A stretch of 64,000 nucleotides of DNA from Clitoria ternatea (taxonomy: Eukaryota > Streptophyta > Magnoliopsida > Fabales > Fabaceae): NCBI GenBank assembly GCA_037962975.1, contig CM075673.1:20692001-20756000 (forward strand), given 5' to 3'. The translations under genes were made by a program, and so were the position numbers. The notes under the pieces were generated by a model. It was given only the letters and a program-made list of their open reading frames with translations, was not told the DNA's origin and did not search any database. Positions 55,633-64,000 of this stretch are shown here, piece after piece (position 1 is the stretch's first letter; every line of letters begins with the position of its first letter).

Positions 55633-55975
55633 GCGTCCCCATCATCTGACTGACTCAAAACTACTTTGACCAAAGAGATTTCCTTGCCTCTTAGCTGTTC
55701 GAGACGTCGGTCAACAATCTTAACCGGTGATGCTTCAAAGGTAAGGTTTTCTTTCAGAACAAACTGATCAGGACTCAGAACATGATCAGAGCTTGGTACA
55801 TATTCGCGAAGTTGAGAGACATGAAAGACATTATGAAGGTTTGTTAACTCGGGTGGCAGAGCAATACGGTACGCATTGGTTCCTACCTTTTGCAGAATCT
55901 GATAGGGACCTACGTATCTTGGACTATCTTCTTGGCCTTTAGAGCCCCTCCTATACCAGTGGTAGGGGTAATTTT
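55633..55975 (-). pseudogene. Element B integrase C-terminal region, proximal piece
   Basis: Minus-strand frames read YVGPYQILQKVG, LHNVFHVSQLREYVP and the chromovirus-like tail LRGKEISLVKVVLSQS, which runs into the TSD and rejoins 39195. A frameshift lies near 55940. Everything upstream of this in element B is missing, including its 5' LTR. Confidence 0.8.
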
Positions 55976-56983
55976 AAGAAATACATGCTATTAATATACC
56001 ATCATAAGGCATCATTCCCCAAAACTCATTGTCCAGTCCTAGACTTGTTTTAGTCCAATTTACACGCTCGTATTAGGCTTCGGGAATTCCTCTCCCAAAA
56101 CCAAGATTCTTTAAATCTTAAAGAGTTAACCATACCTAACAACAACAATACTATGATCCTTAGCCTTAAGACTTCTAAATCATCACATGAATCATTCAAC
56201 CATCACCCAAAATTTATTCAAACTCATTATAAACCTCTTGGTTTCATCTAAGATCATTACCAATTCAACTATTTCAAAATGGCATACCTATTCATTAACT
56301 CAAGTATCTTAATCCACTATCACTGGCTTGCAATCATTTTTAACATCATCATAAACATCAACAATCTAAATTAGTTCCTCAATACTCATATACACTCCTC
56401 TCCCAATCCTCAATAATCAACACCTAATGCTTCAAACATTCATATAATCATTCTAGAGTATTCAAAGTCATCAAAATCATCAATTTGGTCAAAATCCCTC
56501 AAATTACTACACTTAGGGTTTTTCATCAAAATTCAATAATCATTTCTAATAACCACTAATCTTCATCATTAATAACATCTACATACACATTATCATGGGT
56601 TTTCACTAAAAATCATCTCACATGACATTATTATCCTAAAGTTAAAGTTCCACTAGAATCAAACAATCACCATTAACAACCATCATCTTCCATCTCTAAT
56701 CTTGAAATTTTCGTATACCACTTCACATCCATCCTAAAACACACATAAGTACATCCCATCTTTGGGTTTTGCATGAAAATGGTCCCTATTCTTAAATCCA
56801 TTCATAAAGCATTTTCCTAACCACATAGAAATCAAAACCTAGGGCCAAAAACATCAAAAGAGCAGAGAAATTTACCTCAAGCTCCAAGCTATCTCAAGTC
56901 CTAGCATGTACACGAAAATGAAGGGAGAATAGGGAAATAAATTATATCTTAGTCCATCATTAAAATGTTTCCCGTTTTATAAC
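55976..56983. other. Unassigned AT-rich interval
   Basis: About 1 kb without a supported ORF. Its general texture (CAT- and AAC-rich, then AAATTTACCTCAAG near 56870) is like the transcribed part of Gypsy LTRs, but I found no matching partner in the window. Confidence 0.4.
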
Positions 56984-57790
56984 TGATCCGGTCTAGATAC
57001 CGGCCCCCATACTTGTGACGTCAGACTGATCTCATATAAGGAAAACCGGTGTCCAGGTTCAACGTTACCACACCGGATATCCGTTGTCTGGTCATCCGCC
57101 CTCACTCCATGACAGTATCATTCATTTTCGCTGTAACGGTTCTATGTTCATTGATACAGGATATTTATATAATTGATAGCTTTTCCCTCATAGCAAGAGA
57201 AGATCCTTTTGATAACTTATCAACGAAGACACTGTTTGTAGCAAAATACGTCACATCAATGGCTTCAGAAAGTAAGGAGGCGTGTCAGCAGATTATGCGG
57301 AAAAGGTGATTATCCTCTCCTCTCTCTAGAGGATTGTACTCTGATAATTGACCTACCCTCCTGACACACTCTAAAAGTTGAGCCACCTTGATTGACACAA
57401 TATACACGCAATCAGAGATAAGGGACCCACCTGTATCCAACGTCTCATTTTTTCTCTTACGTTCAACTATAAGAGGCCATATCAACACACATGCATGGTA
57501 TCGTTATTCTATCTCACATTTTACTGTTATCACGCTTGAGTATTCATTCAGTTCATACACTCTTCTAACTTGAGCGTCGGAGAATCTTCGCAGGTGGCAC
57601 CACCTTTCGCCCTCCTACAACGCGAATCGTTGGTGTGAAGGATCTCCAGGACTACAAGACCGGCCTCTCCCACTGAGAGACCGGATTAATACATCGGATA
57701 TACACAGTTCCGGTGTGCAAACCCTAAAAACACCTGCATCCTTGTGGCTGGTCCCACACCGGATCCTAGACCCCGGTCCAGACCAGTTCA
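56984..57790 (+). repeat. Tat element D 5' LTR
   Basis: Starts TGATCCGGTCTAG and ends CCAGTTCA next to the primer site. Borders were set by comparison with the element A LTR. A TATA-like CTATAAGAGG lies near 57467. Confidence 0.75.
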
Positions 57791-57809
57791 TTGGCACGCC
57801 CAGTGGGAC
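57791..57809 (+). other. Primer-binding site of element D
   Basis: TTGGCACGCCCAGTGGGAC directly follows the LTR. The form is usual for Tat elements. I do not assign the tRNA. Confidence 0.7.
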
Positions 57810-57852
57810 TCGATAGAGTTATTCCCATTTTCGCAGAAGTTAGGTTGGCACA

Positions 57853-60210
57853 ATGGAAGGTAACGGGAGAGATTTCGTGGAAGGTCACGTGGAGGATGTG
57901 ACCTATCAACAGCCTGGGAGGAGACTCGTCTTCGAATCTCCTGCAACTCAAACCCGGAGGATGGTGCAAGTGCAGACGCCTGACCCTCGCGATGAGGTTA
58001 TCAGGCAACTGAAGGAGGAGTTGATGGAGCTGAGGCGAGAGAGAGGAGGAGCTGGGGACAGAGTAGTGTCCCATGCAGAGGATGCTCACCATGCATCAGC
58101 GAGGGATAGATCCACCACCCTCCAGTATTCAAAGATCCCCACATATGAAGAGAGGGAGCAAACGCAGGACTCTGGTGATAGAGTTAGTATCAGGAGAAGG
58201 GAGCAGGCGGTAGTAACTTCAGGGACATACAAGCTTAGTGTCCCTTTCTCAAGAAGGTTGATGAGTATTGTCATTCCAAAACATTTGCAAACAACTCAGC
58301 CGTTGTCGATTGGGAAGTATAATGGAGAGACCGATCCCACTAAGCATTTGGATGCTTATGTTTATGAAGCTATGTATCTGGGAGCAGACGAAGATGTCAT
58401 GTGCAGAATGTTCCCAAGGACATTGACGGAGGAAGCTCTTAGCTGGTTTAAAAGTTTGCCTTCAGGATCTATAGACTCTTGGGAAGAAATGGCTGCTGCA
58501 TTCGAAAGCCATTTCGTCATCTCCAGGGATATCCCAAGAACTTCTCACACCCTGGCCCAGATAAGACAAGGAGAAACTGAGACTCTTAAGGAGTTCCTGA
58601 AAAGGTTTTACAAGGAGGCTGCGTTGGTTCCTAACCTCACGGAGGCCATACAACTCCATATTGTAGTGGAAGCTCTTCAGCCAGGTTCAGCCTTTGCCCT
58701 ATCTTTGGCAAAGAGCCCACCTACAACCTTCGAGGAGTTTCGAAGGAAAGCTTCCAAATATGTGGGCATAGAGATGCATTTAGAGGCAACTGCAGCAAGA
58801 GTAAAGCCTTCTGCACCCGCTCAGCATCCACGGAGAGAAAAAGAGAGAGCGAGGCCCGAGAAGCATGCCTTTAGAGAAGACTTTGTGAATGCTCGTCAGC
58901 ATCCACGAGACAGGCGCGTATCATCGTTCGATCACTATGCTCCATTGAACACCAGGCACTCACAAATCATGAGGGAGGTTGGTTGGCCAACTCTGAACGT
59001 CTTTGGTATAAGGAAGCCAGCCCCAGCCAAAAGGGGTGGTAACCCACGTAAATATTGCACTTTCCATGAGCAGACAGGGCACAACACTGATGAGTGTAAG
59101 GCGTTAAAGAATACGGTGGAAACTCTCATTCGGGAAGGAAAGTTGAAGCAGTATTTGTTTAAGGAGAAATCTATGGATGAGCCTCATAGGATGGAGAAAA
59201 GGAATAGAGATCCTGATGATGAAGATGATAATACGCGCAACCCAGCAAGGAAGTTCACTGCGGCTGAGAAGCAGAAAGGGGTAGTGATTGCTGAAGGTGC
59301 CCAACAAAGTAATATGCCCCAGCAGCAGAGACAGGGCAGAAGAGAAGTGATTGAGATGATAGCTGGAGGATTTGCGGGAGGAGGAACATCAATCACAGCA
59401 CGAAAGAACCACCATAGGATGATTCTGTCAGTCCAGGGTAAACCGAGGGATAACCGCCCTTTCAGGGACGGAGTGACAGCCCCGACGGTGTCGTTTACAG
59501 ATGATGACTTCGGCCCAACAATTCCAGGAGGTGATGATGCAGTAGTGATTGTGGCCGTCATAGCCAATAAGGATGTTAAGAGGATCCTCGTCGATCAGGG
59601 AAGTTCTTGTGATGTTATCTTTTATAATTGTTTCAAACGAATGGGTTTCAGTGATGCAGATTTACAACCATACACACAAGAACTCACAGCGTTTAACGGA
59701 GCCAAGCAACCTACTAAGGGATACCTCGACACGTTGATTTCTTTTGAAGGGGAGCCCGGTGCAAGAACAGTCAAGTCAAGAATTCTGGTGATTGATGTGG
59801 AATCCCCGTACAACGGTATCATAGGCCGTCCAACATTGAACGCTATGGAAGCAATTGTATCCACCCCTCATCTCTTAATCAAATTTATCGATAAGGACAA
59901 TGGTGTGTCCTCACTCCGCGGAGATCAGGAGATGGCTCGATATTGTTATAATCTGAGCCTCAACATGGTTAAGTTGGATGCATTTAACAAAAAGAGGAAG
60001 TTGAACGACGGAGGAACAGCGGCAGGATCTGTCAGTCTTATTGACCTAGACCCCAGAGCGGAATTGAAGATTGATCCACTCAATCCATCTAAGCCCACAC
60101 CGGATGGTGGCTCCAGGGATGTTGTATTGGGAGATTCCCCAGAGAAGGTCACGCACATCAATGATAAACTGGAGTCTGCTATGGAGCAACGCTTATTAGC
60201 CCTTCTGTAG
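57853..60210 (+). CDS. Tat element D gag and protease
   Basis: 785 residues from ATG 57853, 43 bp after the primer site. Gag domain at about 155-310 (YNGETDPTKHLDAY, ALSWFKSLP, LKEFLKRFYKEA), a CHHC knuckle CTFHEQTGHNTDEC near 402-415, a charged linker, then the retropepsin motif LVDQGSSCDVIF near 578-589 and the matching IIGRPTLNAM near 655. It ends in TAG 60208-60210, in frame with RT. Confidence 0.9.
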   Translation: MEGNGRDFVEGHVEDVTYQQPGRRLVFESPATQTRRMVQVQTPDPRDEVIRQLKEELMELRRERGGAGDRVVSHAEDAHHASARDRSTTLQYSKIPTYEEREQTQDSGDRVSIRRREQAVVTSGTYKLSVPFSRRLMSIVIPKHLQTTQPLSIGKYNGETDPTKHLDAYVYEAMYLGADEDVMCRMFPRTLTEEALSWFKSLPSGSIDSWEEMAAAFESHFVISRDIPRTSHTLAQIRQGETETLKEFLKRFYKEAALVPNLTEAIQLHIVVEALQPGSAFALSLAKSPPTTFEEFRRKASKYVGIEMHLEATAARVKPSAPAQHPRREKERARPEKHAFREDFVNARQHPRDRRVSSFDHYAPLNTRHSQIMREVGWPTLNVFGIRKPAPAKRGGNPRKYCTFHEQTGHNTDECKALKNTVETLIREGKLKQYLFKEKSMDEPHRMEKRNRDPDDEDDNTRNPARKFTAAEKQKGVVIAEGAQQSNMPQQQRQGRREVIEMIAGGFAGGGTSITARKNHHRMILSVQGKPRDNRPFRDGVTAPTVSFTDDDFGPTIPGGDDAVVIVAVIANKDVKRILVDQGSSCDVIFYNCFKRMGFSDADLQPYTQELTAFNGAKQPTKGYLDTLISFEGEPGARTVKSRILVIDVESPYNGIIGRPTLNAMEAIVSTPHLLIKFIDKDNGVSSLRGDQEMARYCYNLSLNMVKLDAFNKKRKLNDGGTAAGSVSLIDLDPRAELKIDPLNPSKPTPDGGSRDVVLGDSPEKVTHINDKLESAMEQRLLALL

Positions 60211-63200
60211 GAATTCAAAGACCTTTTCGCATGGACAGCAGCAGACATGCCGGGGATGGATCCTGATTTCTGTTGTCACAAACTTGCGGTGTATCCTGAA
60301 ACCAGACCGGTGGCTCAGAAGAAAAGGAGGTTGGGACCGGAGAAGCAGAGGGCGGCTTGTGAGCAAACAGAGGAGTTGTTGAAGGCAGGTTTTATAAGGG
60401 AGATACGCTATTCATCTTGGCTTTCTAATGTGGTCATGGTGCAAAAGGCTAACGGCAAATGGAGGATGTGTACTGATTATGTGGATCTTAACCGTTGCTG
60501 CCCTAAAGATCCATATCCCCTGCCCAACATCGATCGCATGGTGGATGATTCATCTGGTTACCAATATCTCAGTTTCATGGATGCTTATTCGGGGTACAAC
60601 CAGATTCCGATGTGGGAGGGAGACCAGGAGAAGACTGCTTTTATTAACGACCGCGGTGTTTTCTGCTACACCGTCATGCCTTTTGGACTGAAGAACGCAG
60701 GCGCCACCTATCAACGCATGATTAACAAAGTCTTTGAAGGGATGCATACAAGGCTGGTTGAAGTTTATATTGATGATATCATAGCCAAAACGCCCGCTGG
60801 AGGAGATCACATTGAAGATCTACGCCAAGTTTTCACTAGGCTTCGGCAATACAACATGAGGTTAAATCCTTTAAAGTGCACCTTCGCCGTTCCAGCAGGA
60901 AAATTCTTGGGATTTATGTTGACTCAACGAGGCATTGAAGCTAACCCCGGGAAATGTCAAGCAATCCTGGACATGCAGAGTCCTAAATGTTTGAGGGAGG
61001 TCCAGTCATTGAATGGGAAAGTGGCCGCTTTAGCCCGTTTCATGCCTAAGATGGCGCACAGGTCCCTCCCCTTGTATAAGGCGTTGAAGAAACACAAGAG
61101 TTTTGAATGGGGAGAGGAACAAGAGCAAGCCTTCCAGCAGCTCAAAGCCGTTCTCTCGAGCCCACCAATTCTTGTTAAGCCTGATCCAGGCGAAACGTTA
61201 ACCTTATACTTGGCAATATCTGACGAAGCTCTGGGTGTAGCCCTGGTGAAAGAAACCCCTGAAGGGCAGAGACCGGTGTACTTTACTAGTAAAACGTTTC
61301 AGGGGGCTGAAGGAAGGTATCAGAAGATTGAGAAAGCCGCCCTGGCAGTTGTGTGGGCATCGCGACGGCTGAGGCCTTATTTCCATGCGCACCCAGTATT
61401 GGTGAAAACGGATTTGCCACTCCGTTCAGTGCTCAGCAAACCAGACCTCGCTGGAAGGATGATAAAATGGTCCATTGAGCTATCTGAATTTGAGATTTCA
61501 TATGAGCCTCGAGGAGCCATCAAGGCACAAGTGTTGGCTGATTTTGTAGTGGAAATGACTGGGGCAGACCCGGCTACCCCTCGAACGCATTGGACCATCT
61601 ACGTTGACGGTTCGTCAAACAGCAAAGGATGTGGAGCAGGTGTGGTGGTAGAAAGTGATGACGGCGTACACTTAGAAATTTCCCTCCGATTCAATTTCAA
61701 GACTTCCAACAATCAAGCTGAATACGAAGCATGCTTGGCCGGTCTCCGTGCGGCAATTGATATCGGAGCATCAGCAGTTACTCTCTGCAGTGATTCTCAG
61801 CTGGTGATTTCGCAAATCCAGGGAGAGTACCAGGCGAAGGAACCACAACTTCAATTGTACTTGAATTGTGTTAATGAGCTGAAGGGAAGATTTGAAGTTT
61901 TAGAGTTCAAGCATGTGCCCAGGGAAGAAAATACCAGAGCAGATATCTTGTCAAGATTGGCAAGTACAAAGCAGCCTGGTAGCACAACAACGGTGGTTCA
62001 GAGCACTTTGACATCACCCAGTATACCTATGTATCCTTCTCTGAATGCCGTCATGGTGAGTTATCCATATGAGGATTCTTGGGTCATCCCCTATATTCGT
62101 TATCTAGCTGATGGACAACTTCCCACTGACGAAAAGGAAAGGAGACGAGTAAAGAGGGAGTTGCCATATTTTACTATGGTCGATGGTGTTCTCTATAGAA
62201 GGGGATTCTCTGTCCCATATCTTTCATGTTTAAGAGAAGACGAAGTTCAAGCGGTCTTGACCGAGGTACACGAGGGGCAATGTGGGCACCACGCCGGAGG
62301 CCGAAGCCTAATGAGAAAAGTCCTCAGGGCTGGATACTGGTGGCCCACTGTGAAGCAGGATTCTGCAGAGTTCGTGAGGAAGTGCGACGCTTGCCAAAAA
62401 TTCTCCAATCTCCACCATACACCGGCCCAAGAGTTATCTTCATCTGCCGTGCCTTGGCCGTTCTACCAATGGGGCCTTGATATTCTGGGTCCGTTTCCCA
62501 CTGCGCCAGGAGGTATCAAATACTTGATTGTGGGTGTAGACTACTTCACCAAATGGATCGAGGCAGAACCAGTAGTGCATATCACTTCTGCACGTACAAG
62601 ACGTTTCATGTACGAAAATATCATTGCTCGGTTCGGGGTGCCAGGGCGGATTGTGACTGACAACGGCACCCAGTTTACAGACAAAAAGTTCACGGACTTA
62701 CTTGAAGGACTGGGGATAGCCCAGATATTTTCATCTGTTGAACACCCCCAGACCAATGGGCAAGCAGAGGTAGCTAATCGAGAGGTGCTAAAGGGGTTAA
62801 AGAAGCGTCTGGGAGAAGCGAAGGGAGGATGGACTGACCAATTATGTCATGTTTTATGGGCATACCGCACTACGCCTCATTCTTCAACTAGCGAATCCCC
62901 ATACCGGTTGGTGTACGGGGTTGAGGCGATGATCCCAGTTGAGTTACAAACAAGATCGGCCCGAGTTGAGTATTTTTCAGCAGAAGATAACAACGCCAAC
63001 TTAGCATCAGAGCTGGATGTCCTCCAAGAGTTGAGGGAAAAGGCTTTCGTCAGAGATCAGGCAATAAAAGCAAAGGCTGCACTCCGGTACAATAAACGTG
63101 TCCAGTACAGAGCTTTTAACACCGGAGACCTTGTTCTGAGAAAGGCCAGTGTGGGGAATAAGTTCGCTCACCAAGGAAAGCTAGCACCAACGTGGGAAGG

Positions 63201-63315
63201 ACCTTATAGAGTTTCAGAGGTGACTGGAAAGGGATCATACCGATTGGAAGAACTTGATGGAACCCCAATCCGCAACAAATGGAACACTCAGAATTTACGA
63301 GTGTATTACAGCTAG
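60211..63315 (+). CDS. Tat element D pol: RT, RNase H, second RNase H, integrase
   Basis: Open from the codon after TAG; first Met at 60247. Counting from that Met: RT with Asp112 in SFMDAYSGYNQ and YIDD at 174-177; RNase H from about 320 (LAISDEALGVAL, YFTSKTFQGAEGRY); a second, archaeal-type RNase H (IYVDGSSNSKGCGAG, NNQAEYEACLAGL, CSDSQLV) at about 450-580, a Tat hallmark; integrase zinc site (HEGQCGHHAGG, CDACQKF), core (LDILGPFPT, VTDNGTQF, NGQAEVANRE) and C-terminal PTWEGPYRV. No internal stop. It would need readthrough of TAG to be made with gag. Confidence 0.93.
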   Translation, partial: EFKDLFAWTAADMPGMDPDFCCHKLAVYPETRPVAQKKRRLGPEKQRAACEQTEELLKAGFIREIRYSSWLSNVVMVQKANGKWRMCTDYVDLNRCCPKDPYPLPNIDRMVDDSSGYQYLSFMDAYSGYNQIPMWEGDQEKTAFINDRGVFCYTVMPFGLKNAGATYQRMINKVFEGMHTRLVEVYIDDIIAKTPAGGDHIEDLRQVFTRLRQYNMRLNPLKCTFAVPAGKFLGFMLTQRGIEANPGKCQAILDMQSPKCLREVQSLNGKVAALARFMPKMAHRSLPLYKALKKHKSFEWGEEQEQAFQQLKAVLSSPPILVKPDPGETLTLYLAISDEALGVALVKETPEGQRPVYFTSKTFQGAEGRYQKIEKAALAVVWASRRLRPYFHAHPVLVKTDLPLRSVLSKPDLAGRMIKWSIELSEFEISYEPRGAIKAQVLADFVVEMTGADPATPRTHWTIYVDGSSNSKGCGAGVVVESDDGVHLEISLRFNFKTSNNQAEYEACLAGLRAAIDIGASAVTLCSDSQLVISQIQGEYQAKEPQLQLYLNCVNELKGRFEVLEFKHVPREENTRADILSRLASTKQPGSTTTVVQSTLTSPSIPMYPSLNAVMVSYPYEDSWVIPYIRYLADGQLPTDEKERRRVKRELPYFTMVDGVLYRRGFSVPYLSCLREDEVQAVLTEVHEGQCGHHAGGRSLMRKVLRAGYWWPTVKQDSAEFVRKCDACQKFSNLHHTPAQELSSSAVPWPFYQWGLDILGPFPTAPGGIKYLIVGVDYFTKWIEAEPVVHITSARTRRFMYENIIARFGVPGRIVTDNGTQFTDKKFTDLLEGLGIAQIFSSVEHPQTNGQAEVANREVLKGLKKRLGEAKGGWTDQLCHVLWAYRTTPHSSTSESPYRLVYGVEAMIPVELQTRSARVEYFSAEDNNANLASELDVLQELREKAFVRDQAIKAKAALRYNKRVQYRAFNTGDLVLRKASVGNKFAHQGKLAPTWEGPYRVSEVTGKGSYRLEELDGTPIRNKWNTQNLRVYYS

Positions 63316-63620
63316 TTGGTAAGACGGCGTGTACTCTTTTTCCTTACTTGAGTTTTTTCCCACTGGGTTTTCTCAAGAAGGTTTTAACGAGGCATAGCCC
63401 CAACGATGCTCTTTGTATAATCTATATTCAGTTTTAATAAGAATACACTCTCACCGCCCTATCATTCTCACTTTTCTTATGTGTTATGATTTAAAGCCGT
63501 GGTTCAATACGCATACACCTCAGGACGGACGAACGCAACTACCTATTTTGTAGTTAATGTAATAATTCCTCGAAGAACGGAGGGAGATCCCCCGAGTCAG
63601 ACGATGTAACTCCTCGAGGT
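63316..63620 (+). other. Non-coding region after integrase, element D
   Basis: Begins with AGTTGGTAAGACGGCG and TTTTCCCACTGGGTTTTCTC, matched on the minus strand of element A at 35700-35780. No ORF. Confidence 0.7.
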
Positions 63621-63623
63621 GGA

Positions 63624-63977
63624 ATGGGTTGTAGGGCTGGTCCTTTTTCAAGGCCACAAACCGAACCCCATTCGAAGACTACATGGGTTGTAGGGCTGGT
63701 CCTTTCTCAAGGCCACAAACCGAACCCCATTCGAAGACTACATGGGTTGTAGGGCTGGTCCTTTTTCAAGGCCACAAACCGAACCCCATTCGAAGACTAC
63801 ATGGGTTGTAGGGCTGGTCCTTTTTCAAGGCCACAAACCGAACCCCATTTGAAGACTACATGGGTTGTAGGGCTGGTCCTTTCTCAAGGCCACAAACCGA
63901 ACCCCATTCGAAGACTACATGGGTTGTAGGGCTGGTCCTTTTTCAAGGCCACAAACCGAACCCCATGCGAAGGCTTG
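63624..63977 (+). repeat. 59-bp tandem array, six copies, element D 3' region
   Basis: Units start at 63624, 63683, 63742, 63801, 63860 and 63919, each beginning ATGGGTTGTAGGGCTGGTCC, with few differences (CTTTTTC/CTTTCTC; ATTCG/ATTTG/ATGCG). Such arrays in the 3' region are known in Tat/Ogre elements and can seed satellites. Confidence 0.95.
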
Positions 63978-64000
63978 GGCGCAGTAGGCCGGTTCACAGA

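Larger units (their letters stand above)
56984..64000 (+). mobile_element. Tat-lineage Gypsy element D (3' end beyond window)
   Basis: LTR, primer site, gag-PR ORF, RT-RH-aRH-INT ORF and 59-bp tandem repeats, plus strand. The second RNase H domain and the CHHC-type gag knuckle identify the Tat lineage. If it follows element A, an antisense ORF and the 3' LTR should come after 64000. Confidence 0.9.

Noticed and set aside
55976..56983. 5' LTR of element B
   Set aside because: It shows none of the CACTCGG array or terminal sequence of the 36807-39100 LTR, so I leave it unassigned.

Overview
The window is plant nuclear DNA from a repeat-dense, probably heterochromatic block. Essentially all of it is nested transposable elements: Ty1/Copia Sireviruses, Ty3/Gypsy Athila-like, Tat and chromovirus-type elements, and one decayed CACTA DNA transposon. 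I see no host gene, rRNA or tRNA gene. TNP2-type CACTA remains, initiator-Met primer-binding sites and Sirevirus hallmarks place it in a flowering plant. A eudicot, possibly a legume, is my guess only.

Layout. An Athila-like Gypsy element (1-72, 9964-10954, 19746-20465, 3' LTR about 20466-21940) was hit by two Sireviruses. Sirevirus 1 is on the minus strand at 73-9963 (TSD ATGGG). Sirevirus 2 is on the plus strand at 10955-19745 (TSD CAAAA). In each I noticed a single difference between the two LTRs, so both are young. Next come an LTR-like fragment (21941-23245), a decayed CACTA element (23246-28346, 3' terminus only), a Sirevirus-type solo LTR (28761-30588, TSD TATTG) and a broken Tat Gypsy element on the minus strand (30725-36806) with an antisense ORF. 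Gypsy element B (LTR 36807-39100, pol end 39133-39195 and 55633-55975) is split by chromovirus-like element C. C is a three-LTR, two-body tandem at 39196-55632 with one outer TSD, GCGTC. A Tat Gypsy element on the plus strand (56984 to beyond 64000) closes the window.

Most unusual points. (1) The Sirevirus LTR promoters carry ten-base palindromes GAATCGATTC in pairs 20-22 bp apart, and the pairs repeat every 71-73 bp. The same architecture occurs in both Sirevirus families and again just upstream of an extra ORF downstream of pol in Sirevirus 1. (2) Both Sireviruses keep a TAG at exactly the same integrase/reverse transcriptase junction, and a frame change with a splice-acceptor-like sequence at gag/pol. 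(3) A perfect 8-bp stem with a 7-nt loop is identical in all four Sirevirus LTR leaders. (4) The LTR-body-LTR-body-LTR tandem shares one TAA nonsense codon between its two bodies.

In each element gag would form the particle, the protease would process the polyprotein, RT/RNase H would copy the RNA from a tRNA primer, and integrase would insert the DNA. Apart from the paired TAG issue, Sirevirus 1 looks the most complete. Sirevirus 2 has an extra TGA in RT, both bodies of C have a TAA in RNase H, and the final Tat element has a TAG before RT.
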